Assembly (NCBI GenBank): GCA_049791475.1
Contig: JBAQZZ010000013.1
Coordinates: 1-12,370, forward strand
DNA: 12,370 nt
From: CAXBID01 sp049791475
GTDB lineage: Bacteria > Bacteroidota > Bacteroidia > Flavobacteriales > Flavobacteriaceae
Reading direction: 5' to 3'
The stretch's first letter is position 1. Each line of letters begins with the position of its first letter. The notes beneath the pieces are model-generated. The model saw nothing but the letters and a program-made list of their open reading frames with translations, was not told the origin of the DNA and did not search any database. This document shows positions 1 through 6,212 of the stretch, in pieces. The position numbers were made by a program, and so were the translations under genes.

Positions 1-222
1 TTTAATACCGCTTCCTATAAAGCGACATTGGCGGGTTGGTTCCACCATCTTATTTACAGTTCACAATGAGGTAATGTTGCCGCTCATTGCTTGCTCGACA
101 CACTATGATTAGTGGCGTGGTTTAGCACGGAAGTTAGTAAATATAAATAAATGAAAAGTCAGCGAAGACTCTCGTAAGTGGGCAAAACCAAGCAATTAAT
201 TTTATACGGTGGCATTTCGTTA
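1..222. other. Non-coding, hairpin-rich block; possible dispersed intergenic element
   Basis: I find no convincing coding frame here. The first 120 bases are about 45% GC, clearly higher than the neighbouring gene. Two short perfect inverted repeats are visible: CAATGAG at 64-70 with CTCATTG at 83-89, and CACTA at 101-105 with TAGTG at 110-114. The block runs up to and slightly into the stop codon of the gene at 223-1308. The composition jump and hairpins suggest a repeated intergenic or cassette-border element rather than a simple spacer. This is inference; it could also be the 3' remnant of something lying outside the window. Confidence 0.35.
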
Positions 223-1308
223 TTAATTATACAAATGTTTATTGTTTATCCACCATTTTTTCAATAAGTTGAGATCTAAATACCTTTTATTGTAATTGAT
301 GAGGAACTCTGGTTTCTCTATTAATATATTTGATAATTCGTTTTCAGCAAGAGCACTAACAGTAGTATTGCCATAGTCGTCCCCAGGTAAATCTAAACTA
401 CGGTCATCACTTACATAATTCATTAATACAGGTATAATTTTAATGGAATGAGATTTACTTAAATCTTGCATTAAGTTTCTAATACCATTAAGATTGTAAT
501 ATGGATCATAATAAGTGGCAACTACTTTTATTTTTAATTTTGATGTGTTTGTTGGCTTATAATCCATATCATAATATTGGATAGTATGATCTATAACAAG
601 CGAGTCCTCTTTATTGCCAATAAGTTTGTCAATGAAATTCTGTTTGTCTCTTATAGCTTCTTCAATAGGTATATTTTGCTCATTGCAATATGTCCAACTA
701 TTTTTTTTAAAAACAATTGCTCCATTTGTAAATTCGGAATCTGTGATATATGGTATTTCATTTAGTTTTTGATGTGAATAAAGAAAACCTTCTAAATATC
801 TATCATCATATATACCATAATAAGCTTTACCATCAATTATAGCAAAAACAGGATTTGAACCCTGTCCTGTTCCTTGATAGGTAGAACCTAAAAGTTGTAC
901 TTCTCCATTTTGATTAAGTAAAAAATCTATAACGAAAGGATCATATTTTTCTTTTTTTGAACCTAAAAACGCGGCTTGAATAAGCACTTCTACGGCATTG
1001 TCATTATTAAATACGTTTTTTGAAATATGAATGACTTTTGTCTTATCACCTATTATTACTCTTCCTTTAGGTGCAGAATAATAGTTTTCATAATCAATGA
1101 TTTGTTTTAAAGAAATAGTTGTTTCTTTTTGATTTTGTTGTATTTTGATTTCTTTTTTTTTGACATTTAAATTAAATGTAGCTATTTGCTTTTCAGGCAT
1201 CATTAAAAATTCGCCAGTATTTTTCATAAGGTTATCTTCTGGTATTTTAATATTATATGTTGTATAATTTGAAACAGTAAAAAGTAAACTGAATAGTAAT
1301 GATTTCAT
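223..1308 (-). CDS. Hypothetical secreted protein, 361 aa
   Basis: I do not recognise this protein. It begins with a short hydrophobic stretch (residues 3-12, SLLFSLLFTV) after a lysine, which fits a weak Sec signal peptide, so a periplasmic or surface location is likely. The rest is soluble and rich in Asn, Lys, Ile and Tyr. A central part (about 125-205) is rich in aromatic and Gly residues (for example LGSTYQGTGQGSNP), and the C-terminus is KWWINNKHLYN. There is no lipobox, TM helix or known catalytic motif that I can name. The start at 1306-1308 is the first ATG after a TAnnTTTG box (1362-1369). The gene is probably monocistronic. Its stop abuts the unusual non-coding block at 1-222, which raises the possibility of accessory or cassette-like DNA. 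The coding call is well supported by length and composition; the function is unknown. Confidence 0.75.
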   Translation of the reverse strand: MKSLLFSLLFTVSNYTTYNIKIPEDNLMKNTGEFLMMPEKQIATFNLNVKKKEIKIQQNQKETTISLKQIIDYENYYSAPKGRVIIGDKTKVIHISKNVFNNDNAVEVLIQAAFLGSKKEKYDPFVIDFLLNQNGEVQLLGSTYQGTGQGSNPVFAIIDGKAYYGIYDDRYLEGFLYSHQKLNEIPYITDSEFTNGAIVFKKNSWTYCNEQNIPIEEAIRDKQNFIDKLIGNKEDSLVIDHTIQYYDMDYKPTNTSKLKIKVVATYYDPYYNLNGIRNLMQDLSKSHSIKIIPVLMNYVSDDRSLDLPGDDYGNTTVSALAENELSNILIEKPEFLINYNKRYLDLNLLKKWWINNKHLYN

Positions 1309-1361
1309 ATTTTACATTTAGTTATTGAATTGAAGTTCTGTTTTTGCAATGAATGCCAATG

Positions 1362-1369
1362 CAAAAATA
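1362..1369 (-). promoter_or_regulatory. Predicted Bacteroidota -7 box for the 361-aa gene
   Basis: On the minus strand this reads TATTTTTG, an exact match to TAnnTTTG, about 53 nt before the ATG at 1308. A good -33 TTG at the usual spacing is not evident. The box overlaps the 3' end of the aat terminator. Confidence 0.4.
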
Positions 1370-1394
1370 AAGTTCCGTTTCAATGAACTTTATT
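1363..1394 (-). terminator. Intrinsic terminator downstream of aat
   Basis: Ten-base arms GAACTTTATT (1385-1394) and AATAAAGTTC (1366-1375) flank a 9-nt loop. On the minus strand the hairpin runs straight into a T tract formed by the A run at 1363-1367. It lies 44 nt past the aat stop codon, on the correct strand. The stem is AT-rich, so strength is uncertain. Confidence 0.6.
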
Positions 1395-1437
1395 GATTGT
1401 TAAACGAAGTTATCTTTTTTTTCTGACAAAGTCAAGT

Positions 1438-2061
1438 TTATAGATATTCTAAAAATGCATCTCTTGAAACCTCCTCGGCTCCCAAATTTTCCAAATGATT
1501 AGTATACACTTGGCAATCTATAAGTTTATAATTCGTGTTTTGAATAAAGGTTATAAAACCAAATTTACTGGCATTACTTTCTTTGGCAAACATACTTTCC
1601 CCACAAAAAATACCATTGCCTAAATCGATACCATATAGTCCACCAACTAAATTATTTTCTCGCCAAACTTCAATAGATTTTGCATACCCTAATTCTTGAA
1701 GTTTCACATAAGCTTCAATCATGTTTTTAGTTATCCAAGTTCCTGCTTGCCCTCGCCTTTTAACTTTTGCGCATTCCGTTATAACGGTTTTAAAAGCTTT
1801 ATTTACTGTTACTTTATAATCATTATTTCGTAATACTTGTTTCATGCTTTTTGAAACCTTTAATTTCTTGGGAAATAGCACAAAACGAGGATTTGGAGAC
1901 CACCACAAAATAGGGCCGTCGTTTTCAAACCACGGAAAAATACCATGTTGGTATGCATATATCAAACGCTGAACTGATAAATCGCCACCAATAGCTAATA
2001 AACCGTCTTCATTAGCTTTGTTAACATTTGGAAATTCTATTTTATCTGTTAAATAATCCAT
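1438..2061 (-). CDS. aat: Leucyl/phenylalanyl-tRNA--protein transferase
   Basis: This is the cytoplasmic enzyme that transfers Leu or Phe from its tRNA onto proteins with N-terminal Lys or Arg, marking them for ClpS/ClpAP-type degradation (the N-degron pathway). The sequence shows the family signatures in order: GLLAIGGDLS (20-29), the YxxGIFPWF segment with ILWWSPNPRFVL (37-62), GTWI (107-110), SIEVW with LVGGLYGI (129-145), CGESMFAKESNASK (153-166), and LIDCQVYTNHLENLGA (180-195). At 207 aa it is slightly shorter than the E. coli protein (about 234 aa), mainly at the ends, and looks intact. The position before SIEVW, often His in proteobacteria, is Lys here (K128). It is transcribed alone between terminator-like hairpins: its ATG lies only 15 nt after a strong upstream hairpin (2077-2106). 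The identification is secure. Confidence 0.97.
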   Translation of the reverse strand: MDYLTDKIEFPNVNKANEDGLLAIGGDLSVQRLIYAYQHGIFPWFENDGPILWWSPNPRFVLFPKKLKVSKSMKQVLRNNDYKVTVNKAFKTVITECAKVKRRGQAGTWITKNMIEAYVKLQELGYAKSIEVWRENNLVGGLYGIDLGNGIFCGESMFAKESNASKFGFITFIQNTNYKLIDCQVYTNHLENLGAEEVSRDAFLEYL

Positions 2062-2071
2062 ATGCTAAATG

Positions 2072-2106
2072 TAAAAAACCTCAACGTTTAAATAAACATT
2101 GAGGTT
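2072..2106 (-). terminator. Intrinsic terminator just upstream of aat
   Basis: Minus-strand arms AACCTCAA (2099-2106) and TTGAGGTT (2077-2084) are extended inward by further pairs around an AA-centred loop, then followed by TTTTTT (2073-2078). It looks like a classic rho-independent terminator for the DUF3127 gene. Because it ends about 11 nt before the aat ATG, any aat message from further upstream must read through it. Confidence 0.75.
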
Positions 2107-2128
2107 GAATTTTAAACACCCTTCCGTC

Positions 2129-2178
2129 TTTTGATTCTTTTAGAAAATCAAAATCCACCTTCCCTTTTTTAGGGAAGG
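2129..2178. repeat. Two adjacent hairpins in the DUF3127-aat spacer
   Basis: TTTTGATT (2129-2136) pairs with AATCAAAA (2146-2153). Immediately after, CCTTCCCT (2158-2165) pairs with AGGGAAGG (2171-2178) around a T5 loop. The second resembles the hairpin at 6654-6672 (TCCTTCC/GGAAGGA), so the two may be copies of a recurring terminator-like element. Both lie between the DUF3127 stop and the aat terminator. Confidence 0.5.
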
Positions 2179-2197
2179 AGTTTTAGTGAGGTATTAT

Positions 2198-2575
2198 TTA
2201 AAACGGTAAATCGTCGTGATCGTCTTCATTTAAATCACCAGCTGGCTCAAATGCGTCTGCTGGTGGTACTGGTGGCAAATTATCTGCTCCAGCTTCTTGT
2301 GCTAAAGCTTCAATTCTCCAACCTTGAATAGAGTTGAAATATTTGGTTTCACCTTGCGGATTTACCCATTCTCTACCACGTAAATTGATACTTATTTTTA
2401 CTTGTTGCCCTTCTTTGTAGTTATTTAATAAATCGGTTTTATCTTGAACAAACTCAACCATAATATGCTGAGGGTATTGTTCTTCCGTTGTTACTACAAT
2501 TTCTCTTTTTCTAAACCCATTACTTCCAAAAGTTTGAGTTTCTCCAATCATTTTTACTCTTCCTTGAACTTCCAT
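2198..2575 (-). CDS. DUF3127 family protein with SSB-like acidic C-terminal tip
   Basis: This 125-aa protein begins MEVQGRVKMIGETQTFGSNGF and continues with the EQYPQHIMVEF segment typical of DUF3127, a Bacteroidota family. Residues 1-92 have the strand pattern of a small OB-fold-like domain, ending with KYFNSIQGWRIEAL. After a Pro/Ala/Asp linker (93-115) the chain ends EDDHDDLPF, very close to the DDDIPF-type tip by which bacterial SSB proteins recruit repair and replication enzymes. The likely role is nucleic-acid binding with partner recruitment. That is inference from the fold-like pattern and the tail; no function is established that I know of. The gene sits 42 nt after the flavin reductase gene and is probably co-transcribed with it. 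Canonical SSB is longer and differs in its N-terminal half, so I do not call this ssb. Confidence 0.85.
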   Translation of the reverse strand: MEVQGRVKMIGETQTFGSNGFRKREIVVTTEEQYPQHIMVEFVQDKTDLLNNYKEGQQVKISINLRGREWVNPQGETKYFNSIQGWRIEALAQEAGADNLPPVPPADAFEPAGDLNEDDHDDLPF

Positions 2576-2617
2576 TTAATATATATTTATTAGTATTCGT
2601 CGTTTTTGATTGCCTCT

Positions 2618-3487
2618 TTAAGACAATAGTATTTTCCAAGCACTTTCAATATCTCCAAAACTTAAATAATTACGTGCTAGTTTGTGCTTTTCTCTATGTG
2701 TTGCCGTTTTTATATTAGGATAACGCCCACCTACTTCTTTCAAAAATAAGGTTACTGTTTCTTCATTGGGCAACGCCTCAATATTTGCTAACATTCCTAA
2801 ATCGTTTCCTGTTAAAATCATACTGTTTTTAACGTGTTCTGGAAAATTATCAACACCAATTCCTAAAGTAGCTATGGGTTTTGGTATTTCGAAAAAACCT
2901 TTTTTTGCTCTACTGTAATAACTACCGCCGGCTCTGGCTACCAAATCTAATTTTTGTTGGTTTATAGATTCATCTTCATTTAAAACATCATCATCTATAT
3001 GAAATTTAACCACCTCACAAATTATTAAATTCCCTGCACCACCTTCAGTTCCTAATGCAATGATATCATTCACTTTACATTCAAATTGAACAGGTGATTC
3101 AGCAACTCGAAACGGTTTTACAATATCCGATTTCAACATCGTTAAACCCGTTTTATCAAATTCATTTACACCTTTAGCGTACTCTGTACTACTCAACGAC
3201 ATTTGATGAACCATATCATAACTCACCATATTAATAACAACTTCTTTGGTTGCTTCAATATTTTCTAAAGTATGCTTTGTAGTATTATCTCTAACTCGAC
3301 GTGCTGGCGAAAAAATTAATATTGGTGGGTTTGCACTAAACACATTAAAAAAACTATAAGGCGATAAATTAGGATTTCCATCTCTATCAACAGTGCTTGC
3401 AAAGGCTATGGGCCTTGGCGCAATTGTGCTTAATAAATAACCATGTAATTTACCGGTTGATAAGCTTTTTGGATCTAATGATGGCAT
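2618..3487 (-). CDS. Flavin reductase-like (FMN-binding split barrel) family protein
   Basis: The N-terminal half has the signatures of flavin reductase-like proteins: TIAPRPIAFASTVDRDGNPNLSPYSFFNVFSANPP spans residues 21-55 (key parts APRPIAF and SPYSFFN), followed by LIFSPARR (57-64), and ECKVND and IICEV at 137-159. These proteins bind FMN and either reduce free flavin with NAD(P)H or act as flavoenzymes of unknown substrate. At 289 aa it carries about 90 residues beyond the barrel (from about 200, IPKPIATLGIGVDNFPEHV), an extension that I believe is shared by Bacteroidota members. It has no signal peptide and should be cytoplasmic. It is the first gene of a unit with the DUF3127 gene and is transcribed divergently from the histidine kinase. 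The start at 3487 has a good TAnnTTTG box 21 nt upstream. The family call is firm; the substrate is unknown. Confidence 0.9.
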   Translation of the reverse strand: MPSLDPKSLSTGKLHGYLLSTIAPRPIAFASTVDRDGNPNLSPYSFFNVFSANPPILIFSPARRVRDNTTKHTLENIEATKEVVINMVSYDMVHQMSLSSTEYAKGVNEFDKTGLTMLKSDIVKPFRVAESPVQFECKVNDIIALGTEGGAGNLIICEVVKFHIDDDVLNEDESINQQKLDLVARAGGSYYSRAKKGFFEIPKPIATLGIGVDNFPEHVKNSMILTGNDLGMLANIEALPNEETVTLFLKEVGGRYPNIKTATHREKHKLARNYLSFGDIESAWKILLS

Positions 3488-3507
3488 TAAAAGTTTTTAT
3501 ATATGTA

Positions 3508-3532
3508 CAAATGTAACTATTAAGTTGTTCAA
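3508..3532 (-). promoter_or_regulatory. Predicted promoter for the flavin reductase / DUF3127 unit
   Basis: The minus strand reads TACATTTG (3508-3515), an exact TAnnTTTG -7 box. A TTG lies upstream (3530-3532), but only 14 nt away, shorter than the usual spacing of roughly 17-23 nt, so the -33 assignment is weak. The implied transcription start is near 3500, giving a leader of about 13 nt. Confidence 0.45.
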
Positions 3533-3610
3533 CTAAAAACCGATTTACTAACAACTTAAACAATAATATTAACAGTTTTACATTATATTACATAATTAAT
3601 TAAACCAACC

Positions 3611-4774
3611 ATGATTTTAAGCAAAAATAGTAATATAACCAGATGGATTATCATCATAGCATCTTTTGTTATTGTTTCATTAATTTTATGGAAAACCTAT
3701 GAGTTTTTTCAGCATTTTAAAGATGAAGAACGAACAAAAATGGAGAATTGGTCGTTTGCGCAAAGTGATTTACTAAAAACAGATAATCTGAATGAAAACA
3801 TAGGGAATTTGCCTTTAAAGGTAATTACAAGTAACAAAACGACCCCCATGATTAATGTAAATGCTGATGGAAGTATTGATTTTAATAATATAGATGATAG
3901 TAGAGCTAATGACTCTATTTATATTCAAAAATTAATTGCAAAATTTGAACAAGAAAACAAGCCTATTGAAGTTAAATTTGATGGTAAACTTTTCAGCACC
4001 ATTTATTACGGCAACTCGCCATTGCTAAACAGATTAAAATATTATCCGCTAGCTTTACTACTTATTGTTTTTCTATTTGGAGCAGTTATTTACTTTTTTT
4101 ACAGTAGTAATAAAAACGCTATTCAAAATAAATTATGGTCTGGTATGGCTAAAGAAACGGCACATCAAATTGGCACGCCTTTATCCTCACTAATTGGATG
4201 GACAGAAATTCTTAAAAGCGAAAACGTAAACCCTGATTATATTGTTGAAATTGAAAAAGATATAGATAGACTGCAAACAATTACAGAGCGGTTTAGCAAA
4301 ATAGGTTCGGTTCCAACATTAGAAGTTGCAGACATTATTAAAGAAACTGTAAATTCTTATGATTACTTAAAAACGCGCTCATCAAAACTCATTGATTTTG
4401 AAATAAAAGTCCCAAATGGTGAAATTCTCGTAAATCTAAATAAACAACTTTATAGTTGGACTATTGAAAATTTAGTAAAAAATGCCATTGATGCTATGAA
4501 AGGAAGAGGCAAACTCTTTGTTGAAATCTCACAACTTGAAAACAATGTAAAAATTAGTGTTACAGATACCGGTAAAGGTATTGCTAAAAAAGATTTTAAT
4601 AGAATTTTTGAACCAGGTTATACCACTAAAAAACGAGGTTGGGGTTTAGGGCTATCTTTAACAAGACGCATTATAGAAGATTTTCACAATGGCAAAATAA
4701 AGGTTTTAGAATCTGAAAAAAACAAAGGTACAACCATACAAATTTCACTAAAACGGGCTACTAATTATGCATGA
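3611..4774 (+). CDS. Two-TM sensor histidine kinase
   Basis: This is a membrane sensor kinase that should autophosphorylate on His and pass the phosphate to a response regulator. TM helices lie at about 12-29 (WIIIIASFVIVSLILW) and 146-164 (PLALLLIVFLFGAVIYFFY). They bracket an extracytoplasmic region of about 115 residues with no recognised sensor domain. The H-box is ETAHQIGTPLSSLIGW with His185; the HQIGTP form is a common Bacteroidota variant of HExRxP. The ATPase domain has an N-box ENLVKNAIDAM (286-296), G1 DTGKGI (319-324), F-box FEPGYTTK (333-340) and G2 GWGLGL (343-348), so the kinase looks catalytically complete. There is no HAMP domain. No response regulator is adjacent, so its partner is an orphan elsewhere. 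The stop codon overlaps the next gene by 8 nt, implying translational coupling. Confidence 0.95.
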   Translation: MILSKNSNITRWIIIIASFVIVSLILWKTYEFFQHFKDEERTKMENWSFAQSDLLKTDNLNENIGNLPLKVITSNKTTPMINVNADGSIDFNNIDDSRANDSIYIQKLIAKFEQENKPIEVKFDGKLFSTIYYGNSPLLNRLKYYPLALLLIVFLFGAVIYFFYSSNKNAIQNKLWSGMAKETAHQIGTPLSSLIGWTEILKSENVNPDYIVEIEKDIDRLQTITERFSKIGSVPTLEVADIIKETVNSYDYLKTRSSKLIDFEIKVPNGEILVNLNKQLYSWTIENLVKNAIDAMKGRGKLFVEISQLENNVKISVTDTGKGIAKKDFNRIFEPGYTTKKRGWGLGLSLTRRIIEDFHNGKIKVLESEKNKGTTIQISLKRATNYA

Positions 4775-5117
4775 TACATTTATTCTGATAAAAGAAGTTG
4801 CTCTGAACAATAACTGTCCAGAATGTTTTAGTAAAGAAGGCTTACGTCTAGCTTTTAAGCAACGGTTTATTGAAACTAAGTTTTACAAATCTATTACGGC
4901 AGAAGTTAAACATACTATTACATGTAAAACCTGTAATAGCGATATTTATCCTGAACGTTGGACAGAAGATATTGAACGTGTTGTTGAGTATCAGCAAAAA
5001 GCTTTTGTTCCCAAAAAAACCTCTACATATTTAAAAAAAGCATCGTGGATTTTAATTGGTATAATTGGAGTAATTCTTATTGCAATTCTGGCAGCTGTAT
5101 TCTATTCAGAATCATAA
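4767..5117 (+). CDS. Zinc-ribbon protein with C-terminal membrane anchor, 116 aa
   Basis: Two CxxC pairs, C17-P-E-C20 and C53-K-T-C56, would make a zinc-ribbon knuckle. A single hydrophobic segment at about 93-113 (WILIGIIGVILIAILAAVF) follows, so the protein is probably tail-anchored with the ribbon in the cytoplasm. Between the knuckles is a basic stretch (RLAFKQRFIETKFYKS). The ATG at 4767 lies 8 nt inside the histidine kinase gene, in another frame, and no other in-frame start fits, so the two products are probably made together. A role as a kinase accessory or modulator is suggested only by this coupling. The 3' end overlaps the convergent HIT gene by 6 nt. I do not recognise a named family. 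Confidence 0.8.
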   Translation: MHDTFILIKEVALNNNCPECFSKEGLRLAFKQRFIETKFYKSITAEVKHTITCKTCNSDIYPERWTEDIERVVEYQQKAFVPKKTSTYLKKASWILIGIIGVILIAILAAVFYSES

Positions 5118-5501
5118 TTGTGCTTTTATAGCTTCTGCAATGCCTTTAAATTCTTCTACAGAAAGCTTTTGCTTTTCAATAAAACGGGCATCTTGCATAG
5201 TATGTAAAGGAATTAAATGCACATGTGCGTGCGGCACTTCTAAACCTATTACAGTAACACCAATGCGTTTACACGGAATTGCCTTTTCAATGGCTATAGC
5301 TACTTTTCTTGAAAAATTCATTAATCCATTATATGTAGCTTCATCTAAATCGAAAATTTTATCAACCTCTATTTTAGGAACACAAAGCGTATGCCCTTTA
5401 GTATTTGGATTAACATCGAGAAAAGCTAAAAAATGCTCTGTTTCAGCTATTTTATAACACGGAATTTCTCCGTTTACGATTTTAGTGAAAATGGATGCCA
5501 T
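5112..5501 (-). CDS. HIT family (histidine triad) protein
   Basis: The start MASIFTKIVNGEIPCYKIAE and the FLDVNPNTKGHTLCVPK segment (28-43) are typical of HINT-type HIT proteins. The catalytic triad is H91-A-H93-V-H95 followed by LIPL, within GLEVPHAHVHLIPL. These cytoplasmic enzymes hydrolyse nucleoside phosphoramidates or dinucleoside polyphosphates such as AMP-linked substrates; the true substrate cannot be read from sequence. The length (129 aa) is normal. It follows greA in the same direction with a 55-nt gap filled largely by a perfect palindrome (5515-5547), so co-transcription with greA is likely but may be modulated. The 3' end overlaps the convergent zinc-ribbon gene, leaving no room for a separate terminator. 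Confidence 0.95.
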   Translation of the reverse strand: MASIFTKIVNGEIPCYKIAETEHFLAFLDVNPNTKGHTLCVPKIEVDKIFDLDEATYNGLMNFSRKVAIAIEKAIPCKRIGVTVIGLEVPHAHVHLIPLHTMQDARFIEKQKLSVEEFKGIAEAIKAQL

Positions 5502-5514
5502 AATTTATGTTTTC

Positions 5515-5547
5515 AGACCTGTCAGGTTTTAAAAACCTGACAGGTCT
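5515..5547. repeat. Perfect 33-nt palindrome between greA and the HIT gene
   Basis: Arms AGACCTGTCAGGTTTT (5515-5530) and AAAACCTGACAGGTCT (5532-5547) are perfectly complementary around a single A. On the minus strand no T tract follows, so it is not an obvious greA terminator; on the plus strand T-rich sequence follows. Its symmetry suggests a REP-like dispersed palindrome. From memory, similar palindromes recur in Flavobacteriia intergenic regions. Confidence 0.8.
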
Positions 5548-5556
5548 AATATATTT

Positions 5557-6030
5557 TTATCTAGTAATTTCTATAATATCAAATTTCATAATGCCATTTG
5601 GCACTTGAATTTCAGCAACATCACCAACAGTTTTACCAAGTAAACCTTTTCCAATTGGCGAGTTTACAGAAATTTTACCTGAGGCCAAATCTGCTTCACC
5701 ATCAGCCACCAAAGTATAGTTCATTTCCATACCATTAGTTTGGTTCTTTATTTTCACTTTAGACAATACTAAAATTTTAGAATTATCCATCTGAGATTCA
5801 TCAATAACACGTGCGCCAGCCAAGGCATCTTCTAATTTAGCAATACGCATTTCTAGCATACCTTGTGCTTCCTTTGCTGCATCGTATTCTGCATTTTCAC
5901 TTAAATCACCCTTATCTCTAGCTTCAGCAATAGCTCTTGAAGCTTTTACACGCTCAACATCTTTAAGCTGTTTTAGTTCTTCTCTTAATTTTTTTAATCC
6001 TTCAGGTGTATAGTATGATACTTTACTCAT
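5557..6030 (-). CDS. greA: Transcription elongation factor GreA
   Basis: GreA enters the RNA polymerase secondary channel and stimulates cleavage of backtracked RNA, rescuing stalled complexes. The sequence is canonical at 157 aa: start MSKVSYYTPEGLKKLREEL, an N-terminal coiled coil (about 8-75), and tip motif KGDLSENAEYDAAKE (40-54) with the acidic residues D42 and E45 needed for cleavage. The C-terminal FKBP-like domain contains SPIGKGLLGKTVGD (124-137) and ends VPNGIMKFDIIEI. The tip acidic pair marks it as a working Gre factor rather than a Gfh-type inhibitor. Its 5' leader holds a promoter box at 6124-6131, a terminator-like hairpin at 6098-6117 and an 18-bp palindrome at 6068-6085, suggesting control by early termination. 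Confidence 0.98.
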   Translation of the reverse strand: MSKVSYYTPEGLKKLREELKQLKDVERVKASRAIAEARDKGDLSENAEYDAAKEAQGMLEMRIAKLEDALAGARVIDESQMDNSKILVLSKVKIKNQTNGMEMNYTLVADGEADLASGKISVNSPIGKGLLGKTVGDVAEIQVPNGIMKFDIIEITR

Positions 6031-6067
6031 AACTTCATCGTTTACTTAATAAAAATATTCCGAACAA

Positions 6068-6085
6068 TCCCGATAGCTATCGGGA
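6068..6085. repeat. 18-bp perfect palindrome in the greA leader
   Basis: TCCCGATAGCTATCGGGA is fully self-complementary. A copy differing at one base lies at 8743-8760 inside the TonB-dependent receptor gene, so this is a repeated element rather than a chance hairpin. It sits between the greA leader terminator and the greA start codon. Confidence 0.85.
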
Positions 6086-6091
6086 CAGAAT

Positions 6092-6117
6092 AAAAAAAAT
6101 CCCGCTTCCACGAGATT
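6092..6117 (-). terminator. Intrinsic terminator in the greA leader (candidate attenuator)
   Basis: On the minus strand AATCTCGT pairs with GCGGGATT (with two G-U pairs) around a GGAA loop, spanning 6098-6117, followed by eight Ts from the A run at 6092-6099. No minus-strand gene lies just upstream (the nearest plus-strand gene starts at 6213), so it would act on greA leader transcripts. Confidence 0.6.
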
Positions 6118-6123
6118 GTATAA

Positions 6124-6131
6124 CAAAAGTA
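6124..6131 (-). promoter_or_regulatory. Predicted -7 box of the greA promoter
   Basis: The minus strand reads TACTTTTG, an exact TAnnTTTG. The expected transcription start, around 6117-6120, falls at the first bases of the terminator hairpin. I see no strong -33 TTG at the usual distance. Confidence 0.45.
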
Positions 6132-6212
6132 CAAAAATTAAGTTATCTATTAGTAAATACCTCGAACTCTGTTTGCTTTTTGTTGTAAATTGCGAATGAA
6201 ATTTTTAGCCTT

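Noticed and set aside
577..765. Plus-strand open frame opposite the 361-aa gene
   Set aside because: It is antisense to a longer, compositionally normal gene. Its product is rich in Ile, Phe and Cys with no recognisable domain.
1341..1367. Inverted repeat TTTTTGCA/TGCAAAAA as an operator
   Set aside because: The 8-bp arms with an 11-nt spacer are real, but they overlap the terminator T tract and promoter box and are mostly A/T runs, so chance pairing is likely.
3541..3610. Promoter for the histidine kinase gene
   Set aside because: The spacer is AT-rich, with TATATT-like strings but no TAnnTTTG box, so I could not place a promoter with confidence.
5080..5457. Plus-strand open frame opposite the HIT gene
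   Set aside because: The minus strand encodes a clear histidine-triad protein. The plus-strand product is Ser/Cys-rich shadow translation.
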